From the NCBI RefSeq assembly GCF_037137055.1, contig NZ_JBBBNY010000001.1:620001-684000 (forward strand): DNA of 64,000 nt, in the 5' to 3' direction. The stretch comes from Frateuria_A yonginensis (GTDB lineage: Bacteria; Pseudomonadota; Gammaproteobacteria; Xanthomonadales; Rhodanobacteraceae). The position numbers were made by a program, and so were the translations under genes. Shown here one piece after another: positions 15,407 to 23,699 of the stretch. How positions within the stretch are numbered: the first letter of the stretch is position 1; each line of letters opens with the position of its first letter. The notes beneath the pieces are model-generated. The model worked only from the letters and a program-made list of their open reading frames with translations, did not search any database and had not been told where the DNA came from.

Positions 15407-16270
15407 GTGAGCCAGAGACAATCCTATGCCGTGGGCACCGGCCTGTTCATCGTGCTCGGCTTCGCCGCGCTGGCCTACCTGGCCACACAGACCACCTCGG
15501 TGGTCAACAGCCGGCAGGGCGACAGCTATACGGTGCATGCGCGCTTCACCAACGTCGGCCAGCTCAAGGAGCGCGCGCCGGTGAAGGTGGCCGGCGTGCG
15601 CATCGGCCAGGTACGCTCGATCGCGCTCGATCCCAAGCATGAGGCGGCCGACGTCACGCTGTCGATCGACAAGCGCTATCCGCACATTCCTGCCGATTCG
15701 GTGGCCACGATCTTCACCAGTGGCCTGCTCGGCGACCAGTACGTGGGCATCGAATACGGCAGCGCCAAGAAGGACCTCGCCGACGGCGGCACGCTGGCGC
15801 TGACCCGCTCCTCGCAGCCGCTGGAGCAGATGCTGGGCCGCTTCTTCGGCGCCGGCGGCGCCTCCGACCGCGTCGGCGGCACGTACACGGTGAAGGCGCG
15901 CTTCAGCAACGTCGGCGCGCTCTCGGTGGGCGCGCCGGTGAAGATGGCGGGCGTGCCCATCGGCAGCGTGGCGGCGGTGCATGCCGACCCGGTCAAGCTG
16001 GACGCCGAGGTCGAGCTGGCGATCGACGACCGCTACGACCAGATCCCCGACGATTCGGCCGCGGCGGTGTTCACCAGCGGTTTGATCGGCTCCCAGTATG
16101 TTGCGATCCAGCCCGGCGGCTCGCCGGAGATGCTGAAGGACGGCGACGAACTGGTGCTGACCCAATCGGCCATGCAGCTCGAGGACCTGATCGGCAAATT
16201 CCTCGTCAACGGCTCGCCCGGCGAGAAGAAAGACGCCGCCCCTGCCGATACCCCCGCCGGCAAGCACTGA
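15407..16270 (+). CDS. mlaD: MlaD-like substrate-binding protein with two tandem MCE domains
   Basis: 287 aa from a GTG at 15407. One N-terminal membrane anchor (residues 8-28) is followed by two MCE domains, at about 41-118 and 159-237. Both have the same internal order: VHARFTNVGQLKERAPVKVA against VKARFSNVGALSVGAPVKMA, and IFTSGLLGDQYV against VFTSGLIGSQYV. The repeated unit also includes the C-terminal helix region, DGGTLALTRSSQPLEQML against DGDELVLTQSAMQLEDLI, so the duplication covers about 110 residues. E. coli MlaD is about 183 aa with a single MCE domain that hexamerises around a lipid pore. Here a two-tier stack is expected. The C-terminus ends in a charged, Pro/Ala-rich tail. Confidence 0.92.
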   Translation: MSQRQSYAVGTGLFIVLGFAALAYLATQTTSVVNSRQGDSYTVHARFTNVGQLKERAPVKVAGVRIGQVRSIALDPKHEAADVTLSIDKRYPHIPADSVATIFTSGLLGDQYVGIEYGSAKKDLADGGTLALTRSSQPLEQMLGRFFGAGGASDRVGGTYTVKARFSNVGALSVGAPVKMAGVPIGSVAAVHADPVKLDAEVELAIDDRYDQIPDDSAAAVFTSGLIGSQYVAIQPGGSPEMLKDGDELVLTQSAMQLEDLIGKFLVNGSPGEKKDAAPADTPAGKH

Positions 16271-16300
16271 GCGCCGGCTTTCCATCAAGGAGCATCCCCC

Positions 16301-16972
16301 ATGTTGCGCACCCTGGCTTTTGCGGTTGCGGTCGCGTTCGGCGGCGTGGCCGCCTCCCCCGTGCTGGCGCAGGACGCCGCCGCGCAGGCGCCGTCCGCCC
16401 AGCAGACCCCCGAGCAGGTGGTCAAGGACATTGCCCACCAGCTCGACACCACCATCGCCGGCCACCGCGATGAGCTGAAGAACGACAAGGAGAAGTTGAT
16501 CTCGGTGATCGACGACGTCTTCCTGCCGCACTTCGACATCGACTACGCCTCGATCCTGGTGCTCGGCCGCCACGCGCGCGAGGCGACTCCGGAGCAGCGC
16601 GAGCGCTTCGCCAAGGCGTTCTACAACTCGATCACCCACCGCTATGCGGAAGGCCTGCTCAACTACACCAAGGGCGCGGTGCAGGTGCTGCCGTTCACCG
16701 GCGACCTCAACGACAAGCGCACCGTGGTGCGCACGCAGGTGGTGCTGGACGACGGCAAGAAGCTCTCGGTCGACTACGCCTTCCGCAAGAGCAAGAACGG
16801 CGACTGGAAGGCCTACGACGTGATCATCGAGGGCATCTCCTACGTCACCAACTACCGCAACCAGGTCGACGCGGAGATCCGCAAGGTCGGCATCGAGAAG
16901 CTGATCGCCAACCTGGAGACCCAGGGCGAGAAGGCGCTGGAGACGATGGAGAAGGACGGCAAGGCGCCATGA
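16301..16972 (+). CDS. mlaC: MlaC, periplasmic phospholipid carrier
   Basis: 223 aa. The signal peptide is MLRTLAFAVAVAFGGVAASP with a probable VLAQ/A cleavage site. The mature part is the MlaC (Ttg2D) fold: LISVIDDVFLPHFDIDYASI, GRHAREATPEQRERFAKAF, YNSITHRYAEGLLNY and DVIIEGISYVTNYRNQVDA. It shuttles phospholipid between outer-membrane MlaA and inner-membrane MlaD. It overlaps mlaB by 4 bp. Confidence 0.94.
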   Translation: MLRTLAFAVAVAFGGVAASPVLAQDAAAQAPSAQQTPEQVVKDIAHQLDTTIAGHRDELKNDKEKLISVIDDVFLPHFDIDYASILVLGRHAREATPEQRERFAKAFYNSITHRYAEGLLNYTKGAVQVLPFTGDLNDKRTVVRTQVVLDDGKKLSVDYAFRKSKNGDWKAYDVIIEGISYVTNYRNQVDAEIRKVGIEKLIANLETQGEKALETMEKDGKAP

Positions 16973-17268
16973 GTGCGTCCGCCTTCGAGCTGCGACGCGA
17001 CACGCCGGGCACGCTCGGCGTGCGCGGCGTGCTGAGCTTCGACACGGCGGCGGCGGCATGGGAGGCGATCGGCGCGGCGCTGGCCGCCGGGCCGGTCGAG
17101 CGGCTCGACCTGGCGGGCGTCGAGCGCAGCGACAGCGCCGGGCTGGCCTGCGTGCTGGCCGTGCAGGCGGAGGCGCGCCGGCTCGGCCGTCCGCTGCGCG
17201 TGCAGAACCTGCCCGAAGGCTTGCGCGCGCTGGCGCGGGTCTGCGAGGTCGAGCCGCTGCTCGGCTGA
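16969..17268 (+). CDS. mlaB: MlaB, STAS-domain subunit
   Basis: 99 aa, a single STAS domain: GTLGVRGVLSFDTAAAAWEA, then VERLDLAGVERSDSAGLACV with the conserved Asp-Ser. MlaB binds MlaF and stimulates its ATPase. It is the last gene of mlaFEDCB, overlapping mlaC by 4 bp, and is followed by a strong terminator. Confidence 0.9.
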   Translation: MSASAFELRRDTPGTLGVRGVLSFDTAAAAWEAIGAALAAGPVERLDLAGVERSDSAGLACVLAVQAEARRLGRPLRVQNLPEGLRALARVCEVEPLLG

Positions 17269-17293
17269 ACCCGTCGCGTCACCGGGTATGAAG

Positions 17294-17318
17294 AAGGGGC
17301 CGAACGGCCCCTTTTTCT
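17294..17318. terminator. Bidirectional Rho-independent terminator between mlaB and mlaA
   Basis: Hairpin AAGGGGCC-GAAC-GGCCCCTT followed by a T run on the plus strand. On the minus strand a T run (complement of AAGAA) also follows. It sits between the convergent mlaB and mlaA genes and can serve both. Confidence 0.88.
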
Positions 17319-17345
17319 TGGTGTGGCGCGCCCGGTCAGCGCCCG

Positions 17346-18188
17346 CTAATGCTTTTCCGGCGACGGGTTGCCGTTTTCCTTCGGGTGCTTGTCCTCCCAG
17401 GTGTGCTGCTCGTCCAGCAGCTGCTCCGGGTCGAAGTTGTCGTCGTTGAGCCCCTGCATCTGCTGGATCACGTCCGCCGGCGGATTGCCGTCGTAGATCT
17501 GGTAGATGCGGCGCTGGCGGTAGGCGTCACGCATGAACACGTAGGGGTCGTAGGCGGACTCGAGGAAGCTCTCCGCATCGATGCCGCGCGAGCGCAACGT
17601 CACCAGGTACATCAGCTGCGGCAGGTACTGCTGGCCGTACTTGTAGTCGTGCGTGCGCGCGTAGATCGACAGCGGGTCGAAGAAGTAGCTGTCCACCGGC
17701 AGGCGCCAGACGTCGCGCACGGTGGTCGAGCCGACGAAGGGCAGCACCAGGTAGTCGCCGTCCGGCACGCCCCAGCGGGCCAGGGTCACGCCGAAGTCGT
17801 TGTCCTCCAGCGGAATGCCCATCTGGCTGGCCGGGTCGAAGAAGCCGCCCAGGCCGAGCGTGAGGTTGACCAGGAAGCGCCCGGTGCTCTGCAGCGCCTG
17901 CTTGGGACGGGCCTGCAGCAGGTCGTTGGCGACCGTGATCGGCATCCGCAGGTTGGTGAAGAAGTCGCTCACCGAGCGGCGCACCGGCGGGTTGGTGACC
18001 TTGCGGTAGCCGACCGCCACCGGGCGGATCACCGCCTTGTCCATCGCGTCGTTGAAGGCGTAGACCTTGCGGTTGAACTTCTCCAGCGGATCGTCCGTAC
18101 GCGGCTTGGCGATCGTGCAGCCCGCCAGCAGGGCCAGCGCAGCCAGTGGCAGGAGACGGCTGAGGGAGAGGCGGGGCAGGGAGAACAT
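17346..18188 (-). CDS. mlaA: MlaA (VacJ), outer-membrane lipoprotein
   Basis: 280 aa from the ATG at 18188. The lipoprotein signal MFSLPRLSLSRLLPLAALAL ends in LAGC with the lipidated Cys at residue 24. The MlaA core follows: DPLEKFNRKVYAFNDAMDKA, NLRMPITVANDLLQ, RFLVNLTLGLGGFFDPAS, FGVTLARWGVPDGDYLVLP and DPLSIYARTHDYKYG. MlaA removes misplaced phospholipids from the outer leaflet of the outer membrane and hands them to MlaC. It is encoded convergently to mlaFEDCB rather than inside that operon, but is plainly functionally linked. Confidence 0.94.
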   Translation of the reverse strand: MFSLPRLSLSRLLPLAALALLAGCTIAKPRTDDPLEKFNRKVYAFNDAMDKAVIRPVAVGYRKVTNPPVRRSVSDFFTNLRMPITVANDLLQARPKQALQSTGRFLVNLTLGLGGFFDPASQMGIPLEDNDFGVTLARWGVPDGDYLVLPFVGSTTVRDVWRLPVDSYFFDPLSIYARTHDYKYGQQYLPQLMYLVTLRSRGIDAESFLESAYDPYVFMRDAYRQRRIYQIYDGNPPADVIQQMQGLNDDNFDPEQLLDEQHTWEDKHPKENGNPSPEKH

Positions 18189-18227
18189 CGGCGTCGAATG
18201 GTCCGCAGCAAATGGGGGTGCCGCAAA

Positions 18228-18256
18228 ATTGTACCGCCTGGTTCTGTATTTTGCAG
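18228..18256 (-). promoter_or_regulatory. Possible sigma70 promoter of mlaA
   Basis: On the minus strand CTGCAA (18251-18256) and TACAAT (18228-18233) are separated by 17 bp, about 40 bp before the mlaA ATG. The -10 is good and the -35 weak. Confidence 0.45.
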
Positions 18257-18318
18257 GTGCCGGCGGTCCCTCGCCGCCGGTCCGGCGGGCGAACCGCGCA
18301 TGATACGCGCATGGCGCA

Positions 18319-18348
18319 TTGCCAGCCAAGCCTGCGCTCCGCTACACT
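18319..18348 (+). promoter_or_regulatory. Probable sigma70 promoter of rpoZ-spoT
   Basis: TTGCCA (18319-18324) and TACACT (18343-18348) are separated by 18 bp, 38 bp before the rpoZ ATG. Both hexamers are near consensus. Confidence 0.6.
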
Positions 18349-18386
18349 TCCTGCCCATAAGTCGCTTTATCGCTTGAGGATTTCGC

Positions 18387-18677
18387 ATGGCCCGCATTAC
18401 CGTGGAAGACTGCCTCGAGGTGGTGGACAACCGCTTCGAACTGGTGCTGATGGCGACCAAGCGCGCGCGCCAGCTGGAGAAGGGTGCCGAGCCGGCGGTC
18501 CATCCCGACCACGACAAGCCCACGGTGCTCGCCCTGCGGGAAATCGCCGACCGCCGCATCGACCAGGCGACGATCGACGAGATCGATCGCGCCGAGCGCG
18601 AGCGTGCCGAGCGCGAGGCGCTGGAATGGGCTGCCGCCGAGGTCGACGACGACCTCTCCAAGGGCGGCGACGACTGA
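18387..18677 (+). CDS. rpoZ: RNA polymerase omega subunit
   Basis: 96 aa, MARITVEDCLEVVDNRFELV followed by LMATKRARQLEKG, the conserved omega core that wraps the beta' C-terminus and carries one ppGpp site in Proteobacteria. The acidic C-terminal tail (AAAEVDDDLSKGGDD) is normal. It is followed by spoT, the ppGpp synthetase/hydrolase, after about 110 bp. Confidence 0.96.
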   Translation: MARITVEDCLEVVDNRFELVLMATKRARQLEKGAEPAVHPDHDKPTVLALREIADRRIDQATIDEIDRAERERAEREALEWAAAEVDDDLSKGGDD

Positions 18678-18788
18678 TGCACGGCGGCGGCTGCCTTCCG
18701 CGCAGTCGCCTTGCCGGCCCCGCCGGCAATCCCGCCGTGCATGTCCACTCCCGGCACGGAAGCGCCATCTGAGCGAGGCACACCTGCC

Positions 18789-20948
18789 ATGACGGCGACC
18801 ACGCCCTCCCTTACCGTGGACGCGTCCGTGCTGCCTCCCTTCGTGCAGGCCCTGAAGGAGCGCGTGGCCTACCTGTCCGAACCGCAGGTGGCCCGCGTGC
18901 TGCGCGCCTACGAGGTGGGCGCGGACGCGCACGCCGGCCAGGCGCGCAAGAGCGGCGAGCCGTACATCACGCACCCGATCGCGGTGGCCGGCATCCTCGC
19001 CGAACTCGGGCTGGACGCCGAGACCATCATCGCCGCGATCCTGCATGACACCCTCGAGGACACCGCGCTCAGCCGCGAGGACATCACCGCCGAATTCGGC
19101 GAGACGGTGGCCGACCTGGTCGACGGCGTCACCAAGCTGGACAAGATGCGCTTCTCCAGCCGGCAGGAGGCGGATGCGGAAAGCTTCCGCAAGATGCTGC
19201 TGGCGATGGCGCGCGACCTGCGCGTGATCCTGATCAAGCTCGCCGACCGCCTGCACAACATGCGCACGCTCGGCGCCAAGGATGCCGCTTCGCGCCGGCG
19301 CATCGCCCGCGAGACGCTGGAGATCTACGCGCCGATCGCGCAGCGGCTGGGCATGAACAAGTTCAAGGCCGAGCTGCAGGACCTGGGCTTCCGCGCGCTC
19401 TACCCGGACCGCTACCGCGTGATCAGCGAGCGCATCCGCGCCGCGCTCGGCAACCGCCGCGAGGTGATGAGCAAGATCGAGCATGCGCTGGCGACGCGAC
19501 TGGCCTCCGACCACCTGCCCGCGCGCGTGGTCGGGCGCATCAAGTCGCCATGGAGCATCTACTCGAAGATGCGCAGCGAGCACAAGACCTTCGCCCAGCT
19601 GATGGACGTGTACGGCTTCCGCGTGGTGGTGGACACGGCGATGAGCTGCTACATGGCGCTGGGCGCCGTGCACTCGCTGTACAAGCCGGTCGACCGGCGC
19701 TTCAAGGATTTCATCGCCATCCCCAAGGCGAACGGCTACCAGTCGCTGCACACCGTGCTGCTGGGGCCGTTCGGCGCGCCGATCGAGGTACAGATCCGCA
19801 CCGCCGAGATGGACTCGGTGGCCGAGCGCGGCGTGGCCGCGCACTGGGCCTACAAGACCGACTCCGGTCCGGCCAACAGCGCGCAGGCGCGCGCCCGCGA
19901 GTGGCTCTCCTCGCTGGCTGACAGCCAGGCGCACACGCCGTCCTCGGCCGAGTTCATCGAGAACGTCAAGATCGACCTGTTCCCGGACGAGGTCTACCTG
20001 TTCACGCCGCGCGGCGACATCCTCTCGCTGCCGCGCAACGCCACCGCGCTGGACTTCGCCTACGCGGTGCACACCGACGTGGGCGACCATGCGGTGGCCG
20101 CGCGCGTGGACAAGAAGCTGCTGCCGTTGCGCACGCGGCTGGAATCGGGCCAGCTGGTCGAGATCATCACCGCGCCCTCGGCGGTGCCCAATCCCGCCTG
20201 GCTGGAATTCGTGGTCACCGGCAAGGCGCGCACCGCGATCCGCCAGTACCTCAAGCACCTGCAGCACGAGGACGCGGTGGATTTCGGCCACCGCATGCTC
20301 GACCGCGCGCTGGACGCCCTGGGCACCAACATCGACGCGATTCCCGGCAAGGTGCTCGAGCGGTTCCTGGAGGAGCACAAGCTGCGCCGGCTGGAGGAGC
20401 TGCTGTCCGACATCGCGCTGGGCAACCGCATGCCCGACCAGGTCGCGCAGCACCTGGTCGCCATGCGCGGCGGCGAGCGCGGCGCGGCCACCCCGCACGT
20501 CAGCGAGAAGATCCGCATCACCGGTGCCGAGCGCGGCGTGCTCAGCTTCGCCAACTGCTGCCATCCGCTGCCGGGCGACGAGATCATCGGCTACCTGTCC
20601 TCCGGCAAGGGCATCGTGGTGCACCGCGTGGAGTGCCCCAACGTGGTCGAGTTCCGCAAGTCGCCCGAGCGCTGCGTGGCGATCGAATGGGACCGCGACG
20701 TGCAGGGCGACTACCGCGCCGAGCTGCGCATCGAGGTGATCAATCGCCCGGGCGTGCTGGCCACCGTCGCCGCAGCCATCGCGGCGGCCGATTCCAACAT
20801 CGAGAACGTCGAGTACGTCGAGCGCGATGCCGCCGCCGCCACCCTGCTGTTCGCGATGGAAGTGAAGAATCGCAAGCACCTGGCCGACGTGATCCGCCGC
20901 GTGCGCCGCACCGGCGTGGTGAGCGGCGCGTACCGCTATCCGCTGTAG
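18789..20948 (+). CDS. spoT: Bifunctional (p)ppGpp synthetase/hydrolase SpoT
   Basis: 719 aa from the ATG at 18789. The N-terminal HD hydrolase domain has HDTLED (His86-Asp87) and LIKLADRLHNMRTL. The synthetase domain follows (WSIYSKMRSEHKTFAQLMDV, FKDFIAIPKANGYQSLHT, IEVQIRTAEMDSVAERGVAA). The RFKD sequence is the RxKD type of bifunctional SpoT enzymes, not the ExDD type of RelA. Then come a TGS domain (VYLFTPRGDILSLPRNATAL) and a C-terminal ACT domain (YRAELRIEVINRPGVLATV). It sets the stringent response. Intact HD residues predict active hydrolysis. Confidence 0.95.
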   Translation: MTATTPSLTVDASVLPPFVQALKERVAYLSEPQVARVLRAYEVGADAHAGQARKSGEPYITHPIAVAGILAELGLDAETIIAAILHDTLEDTALSREDITAEFGETVADLVDGVTKLDKMRFSSRQEADAESFRKMLLAMARDLRVILIKLADRLHNMRTLGAKDAASRRRIARETLEIYAPIAQRLGMNKFKAELQDLGFRALYPDRYRVISERIRAALGNRREVMSKIEHALATRLASDHLPARVVGRIKSPWSIYSKMRSEHKTFAQLMDVYGFRVVVDTAMSCYMALGAVHSLYKPVDRRFKDFIAIPKANGYQSLHTVLLGPFGAPIEVQIRTAEMDSVAERGVAAHWAYKTDSGPANSAQARAREWLSSLADSQAHTPSSAEFIENVKIDLFPDEVYLFTPRGDILSLPRNATALDFAYAVHTDVGDHAVAARVDKKLLPLRTRLESGQLVEIITAPSAVPNPAWLEFVVTGKARTAIRQYLKHLQHEDAVDFGHRMLDRALDALGTNIDAIPGKVLERFLEEHKLRRLEELLSDIALGNRMPDQVAQHLVAMRGGERGAATPHVSEKIRITGAERGVLSFANCCHPLPGDEIIGYLSSGKGIVVHRVECPNVVEFRKSPERCVAIEWDRDVQGDYRAELRIEVINRPGVLATVAAAIAAADSNIENVEYVERDAAAATLLFAMEVKNRKHLADVIRRVRRTGVVSGAYRYPL

Positions 20949-21042
20949 GGTGCGGCGCGGTCCCGCCTCGCGGGCAAGCGGCTTCAACGGGGAGCCGCCG
21001 CCTTGTTTACACTGGAGGGCCGCAACCCACGAGGCTCCCGCC

Positions 21043-21426
21043 ATGCCCCGCAGCATCGTCTCCACCGACCAGGCTCCCTCCGCGATCGGCCCGTACTCGC
21101 AGGCCGTGCGCGTCGGCGACACCGTGTACTTCTCCGGGCAGATCCCGCTGGATCCGGCGACCGGCAACCTGGTCGAGGGCGACATCAGCACCCAGACCCG
21201 GCGCGTGTTCGACAACCTCACGGCGGTGGCCAAGGCGGCCGGCGGCTCGCTGGCGCAGTTCGCCCGCGTGGGCATCTACGTGACCGACCTGGCCAACTTC
21301 GCCGCGGTCAACGCGGTCATGGCCGAGTACTTCCAGGCGCGGTACCCGGCACGCTCCACCATCGAGGTCTCGGCGCTGCCCAAGGGCGCGCAGGTGGAGG
21401 TCGACGCGGTGATGGTGCTGGACTGA
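21043..21426 (+). CDS. ridA: RidA family enamine/imine deaminase
   Basis: 127 aa from the ATG at 21043. Conserved RidA segments are APSAIGPYSQAVRVGDTVYF, SGQIPLDPATGNLVEGDI, and the C-terminal YPARSTIEVSALPKGAQVEV with the substrate-binding Arg. It hydrolyses reactive 2-aminoacrylate made by PLP enzymes. It lies between spoT and recG, a usual Xanthomonadales order. Confidence 0.94.
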   Translation: MPRSIVSTDQAPSAIGPYSQAVRVGDTVYFSGQIPLDPATGNLVEGDISTQTRRVFDNLTAVAKAAGGSLAQFARVGIYVTDLANFAAVNAVMAEYFQARYPARSTIEVSALPKGAQVEVDAVMVLD

Positions 21427-21498
21427 CCCGGCCCCGCGGCGCCCGCCGACAGCGGCCGGCTGCATAGGCGTCGCGCCGTGGGCTAGGCTTGACGTCCC

Positions 21499-23619
21499 AT
21501 GCCCGCCCGCAGCGCCCGCGCCGTTCCCGCTGATGTCGCCGACCCCGGCCTGCTGCCGGTCGGCGCCCTGCCGGGCGTCGGGCCGGCGCTCGCCGAGGCG
21601 CTGGCGCGGCTCGGTCTGGAGCGGGTGCAGGACCTGTGGTTCCACCTGCCGCTGCGCTACGAGGACAGGACGCGCATCACCATGATCGGCGACCTGCGTC
21701 CGGGCGAGCGCGCCCAGGTGCTCGGCACGGTGGAGGCGGTCGAGCGCGGCTTTCGCTACCGGCCGCAGCTGAAGGTCGCAGTGGGCGACGATTCGCGCCA
21801 GACGCTGCTGCTGCGCTTCTTCCATTTCCATCGTGCCCAGGCCGAACAGCTCAAGCCGGGCCTCCGGCTGCTGTGCTACGGCGAGGCCCGCCTCGGCGCC
21901 CAGGGCCTGGAGATGGTCCACCCGCAGTACCAGCGCGTGGCCGAGAGCGCGACGGTCGCGATGGACGAGCGGCTCAGTCCGGTCTACCCGACCACCGAAG
22001 GCCTCGGCCAGAAGCGGCTGGCCGGGGTGATCGACAAGGCGCTGGCGCTGCTGCCGGCCGATGCCGAGCTCGAGTTGATCCCCCCGGAGCTGTGCGCGCG
22101 GCACGGACTGACCTCGCTGCGCGAGGCATTGCTCTACGCGCACCGGCCGCCGCCCGATGCGGCGCTGGCCGAACTGGTCGCCGGCCGGCATCCGGCGCAG
22201 CAGCGGCTGGCCTTCGAGGAACTGCTGACCCAGCACCTGAGCCTCAAGCGCATGCGGGCCGCGGTGCGCCGCCGGCGTGCGCCGGTGCTGGGCGGCGACG
22301 GTGCGTTGCGCGCGCGGTTGCTGGCCAACCTGCCGTTCGCCCTCACGGGCGCGCAGCAGCGCGTGGCGGCCGAGGTGATCGACGACCTCGCGCAATCCAG
22401 GCCGATGCTGCGGCTGGTGCAGGGCGACGTCGGCAGCGGCAAGACCGTGGTGGCCGCGCTGGCCGCGCTGGCCGCGGTGGAGGCCGGCTACCAGGTCGCC
22501 CTGATGGCGCCGACCGAACTGCTCGCCGAGCAGCACCTGCGCAACTTCCGCCACTGGCTCGAACCGCTGGGCGTGGCCGTCGAATGGCTCGCCGGCAAGC
22601 AGCAGGGCAGGGCACGCCAGCAGGCGCTCGCGCGCGTGGCCGAGGGCGCCCCGGTGGTGGTCGGCACGCACGCGCTGATGCAGGAAGGCGTGCGCTTCGC
22701 GCGACTGGGGCTGGCGATCGTCGACGAACAGCACCGCTTCGGCGTGCAGCAGCGCCTGGAGCTGCGCGACAAGGGTGCCGACCATGCGCGCGAGTACGTG
22801 CCCCACCAGCTGGTGCTCACCGCCACGCCGATTCCGCGCACGCTGGCGATGAGCGCCTATGCGGATCTGGACGTCTCCGCCATCGACGAACTGCCGCCCG
22901 GTCGCAGGCCGGTGCAGACCGTCGCCGTGTCCAACGCGCGCCGCGCGGAGGTGATCGGGCGCATCCACGCCGCCTGCGCGGATGGGCGCCAGGCCTACTG
23001 GGTGTGCACGCTGATCGAGGAGTCCGAACAGTTGCGCGCGCAGGCCGCCGAGGTCGCGCACGCGGAGCTTTCCGCCGCGCTCGCCGGGTGCCGCGTGGGG
23101 CTGGTCCACGGCCGCATGAAGGCCCGCGAGAAGCAGGCGGTGATGGATGCCTTCAAGGCCGGCGAGCTGTCCGTACTGGTGGCGACCACGGTGATCGAGG
23201 TCGGCGTGGACGTGCCCAACGCCAGCCTGATGGTGATCGAGAACAGCGAGCGGCTCGGGCTGGCCCAGCTGCACCAGTTGCGTGGCCGCGTGGGGCGCGG
23301 CGCGGTGGCCTCCAACTGCGTACTGCTCTACCAGCCGCCGCTCGGGCCGCTCGCGCGCGAGCGGCTCAACGTGATGCGCGAGACCTGCGACGGTTTCCGT
23401 ATCGCCGAGAAGGACCTGGAACTGCGCGGCCCGGGCGAGGTGCTGGGCACGCGCCAGACCGGCCAGCTCGCCTTCCGCGTCGCCGACCTCACGCGCGACG
23501 CCCACCTGCTGCCGGCGGTGCAGCAGGTGGGCGCGGCGATGCTGCGCAGCCGGCCGCACGCGGCCGAGCGGCTGATCGAACGCTGGATCGGCGGCGCCGC
23601 GCGTTTCGTGCACGCATAG
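21499..23619 (+). CDS. recG: ATP-dependent DNA helicase RecG
   Basis: 706 aa. The N-terminal wedge/OB domain starts GALPGVGPALAEALARLGLE and LWFHLPLRYEDRT. The superfamily-2 helicase core has Walker A GDVGSGKTVVA, motif Ib MAPTELLAEQH, Walker B variant IVDEQHRFGV, motif III LTATPIPRTLA, and later VGVDVPNASLMVIENSERLG with the RGRVGRG motif VI. It reverses stalled forks and migrates Holliday junctions. Full length, no anomaly. Confidence 0.96.
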   Translation: MPARSARAVPADVADPGLLPVGALPGVGPALAEALARLGLERVQDLWFHLPLRYEDRTRITMIGDLRPGERAQVLGTVEAVERGFRYRPQLKVAVGDDSRQTLLLRFFHFHRAQAEQLKPGLRLLCYGEARLGAQGLEMVHPQYQRVAESATVAMDERLSPVYPTTEGLGQKRLAGVIDKALALLPADAELELIPPELCARHGLTSLREALLYAHRPPPDAALAELVAGRHPAQQRLAFEELLTQHLSLKRMRAAVRRRRAPVLGGDGALRARLLANLPFALTGAQQRVAAEVIDDLAQSRPMLRLVQGDVGSGKTVVAALAALAAVEAGYQVALMAPTELLAEQHLRNFRHWLEPLGVAVEWLAGKQQGRARQQALARVAEGAPVVVGTHALMQEGVRFARLGLAIVDEQHRFGVQQRLELRDKGADHAREYVPHQLVLTATPIPRTLAMSAYADLDVSAIDELPPGRRPVQTVAVSNARRAEVIGRIHAACADGRQAYWVCTLIEESEQLRAQAAEVAHAELSAALAGCRVGLVHGRMKAREKQAVMDAFKAGELSVLVATTVIEVGVDVPNASLMVIENSERLGLAQLHQLRGRVGRGAVASNCVLLYQPPLGPLARERLNVMRETCDGFRIAEKDLELRGPGEVLGTRQTGQLAFRVADLTRDAHLLPAVQQVGAAMLRSRPHAAERLIERWIGGAARFVHA

Positions 23620-23699
23620 TGCGGAACGCCCGCGGCCGGTGCCGTTCCGATGCGCCACGCCTTCGCCTAAACTGATCGTTTCGCCAGCGTCCAGCCCTC

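Noticed and set aside
18342..21275. 977-codon minus-strand open frame over rpoZ-spoT-ridA
   Set aside because: Shadow of spoT; no recognisable domain, and HD/synthetase/TGS/ACT domains are on the plus strand.
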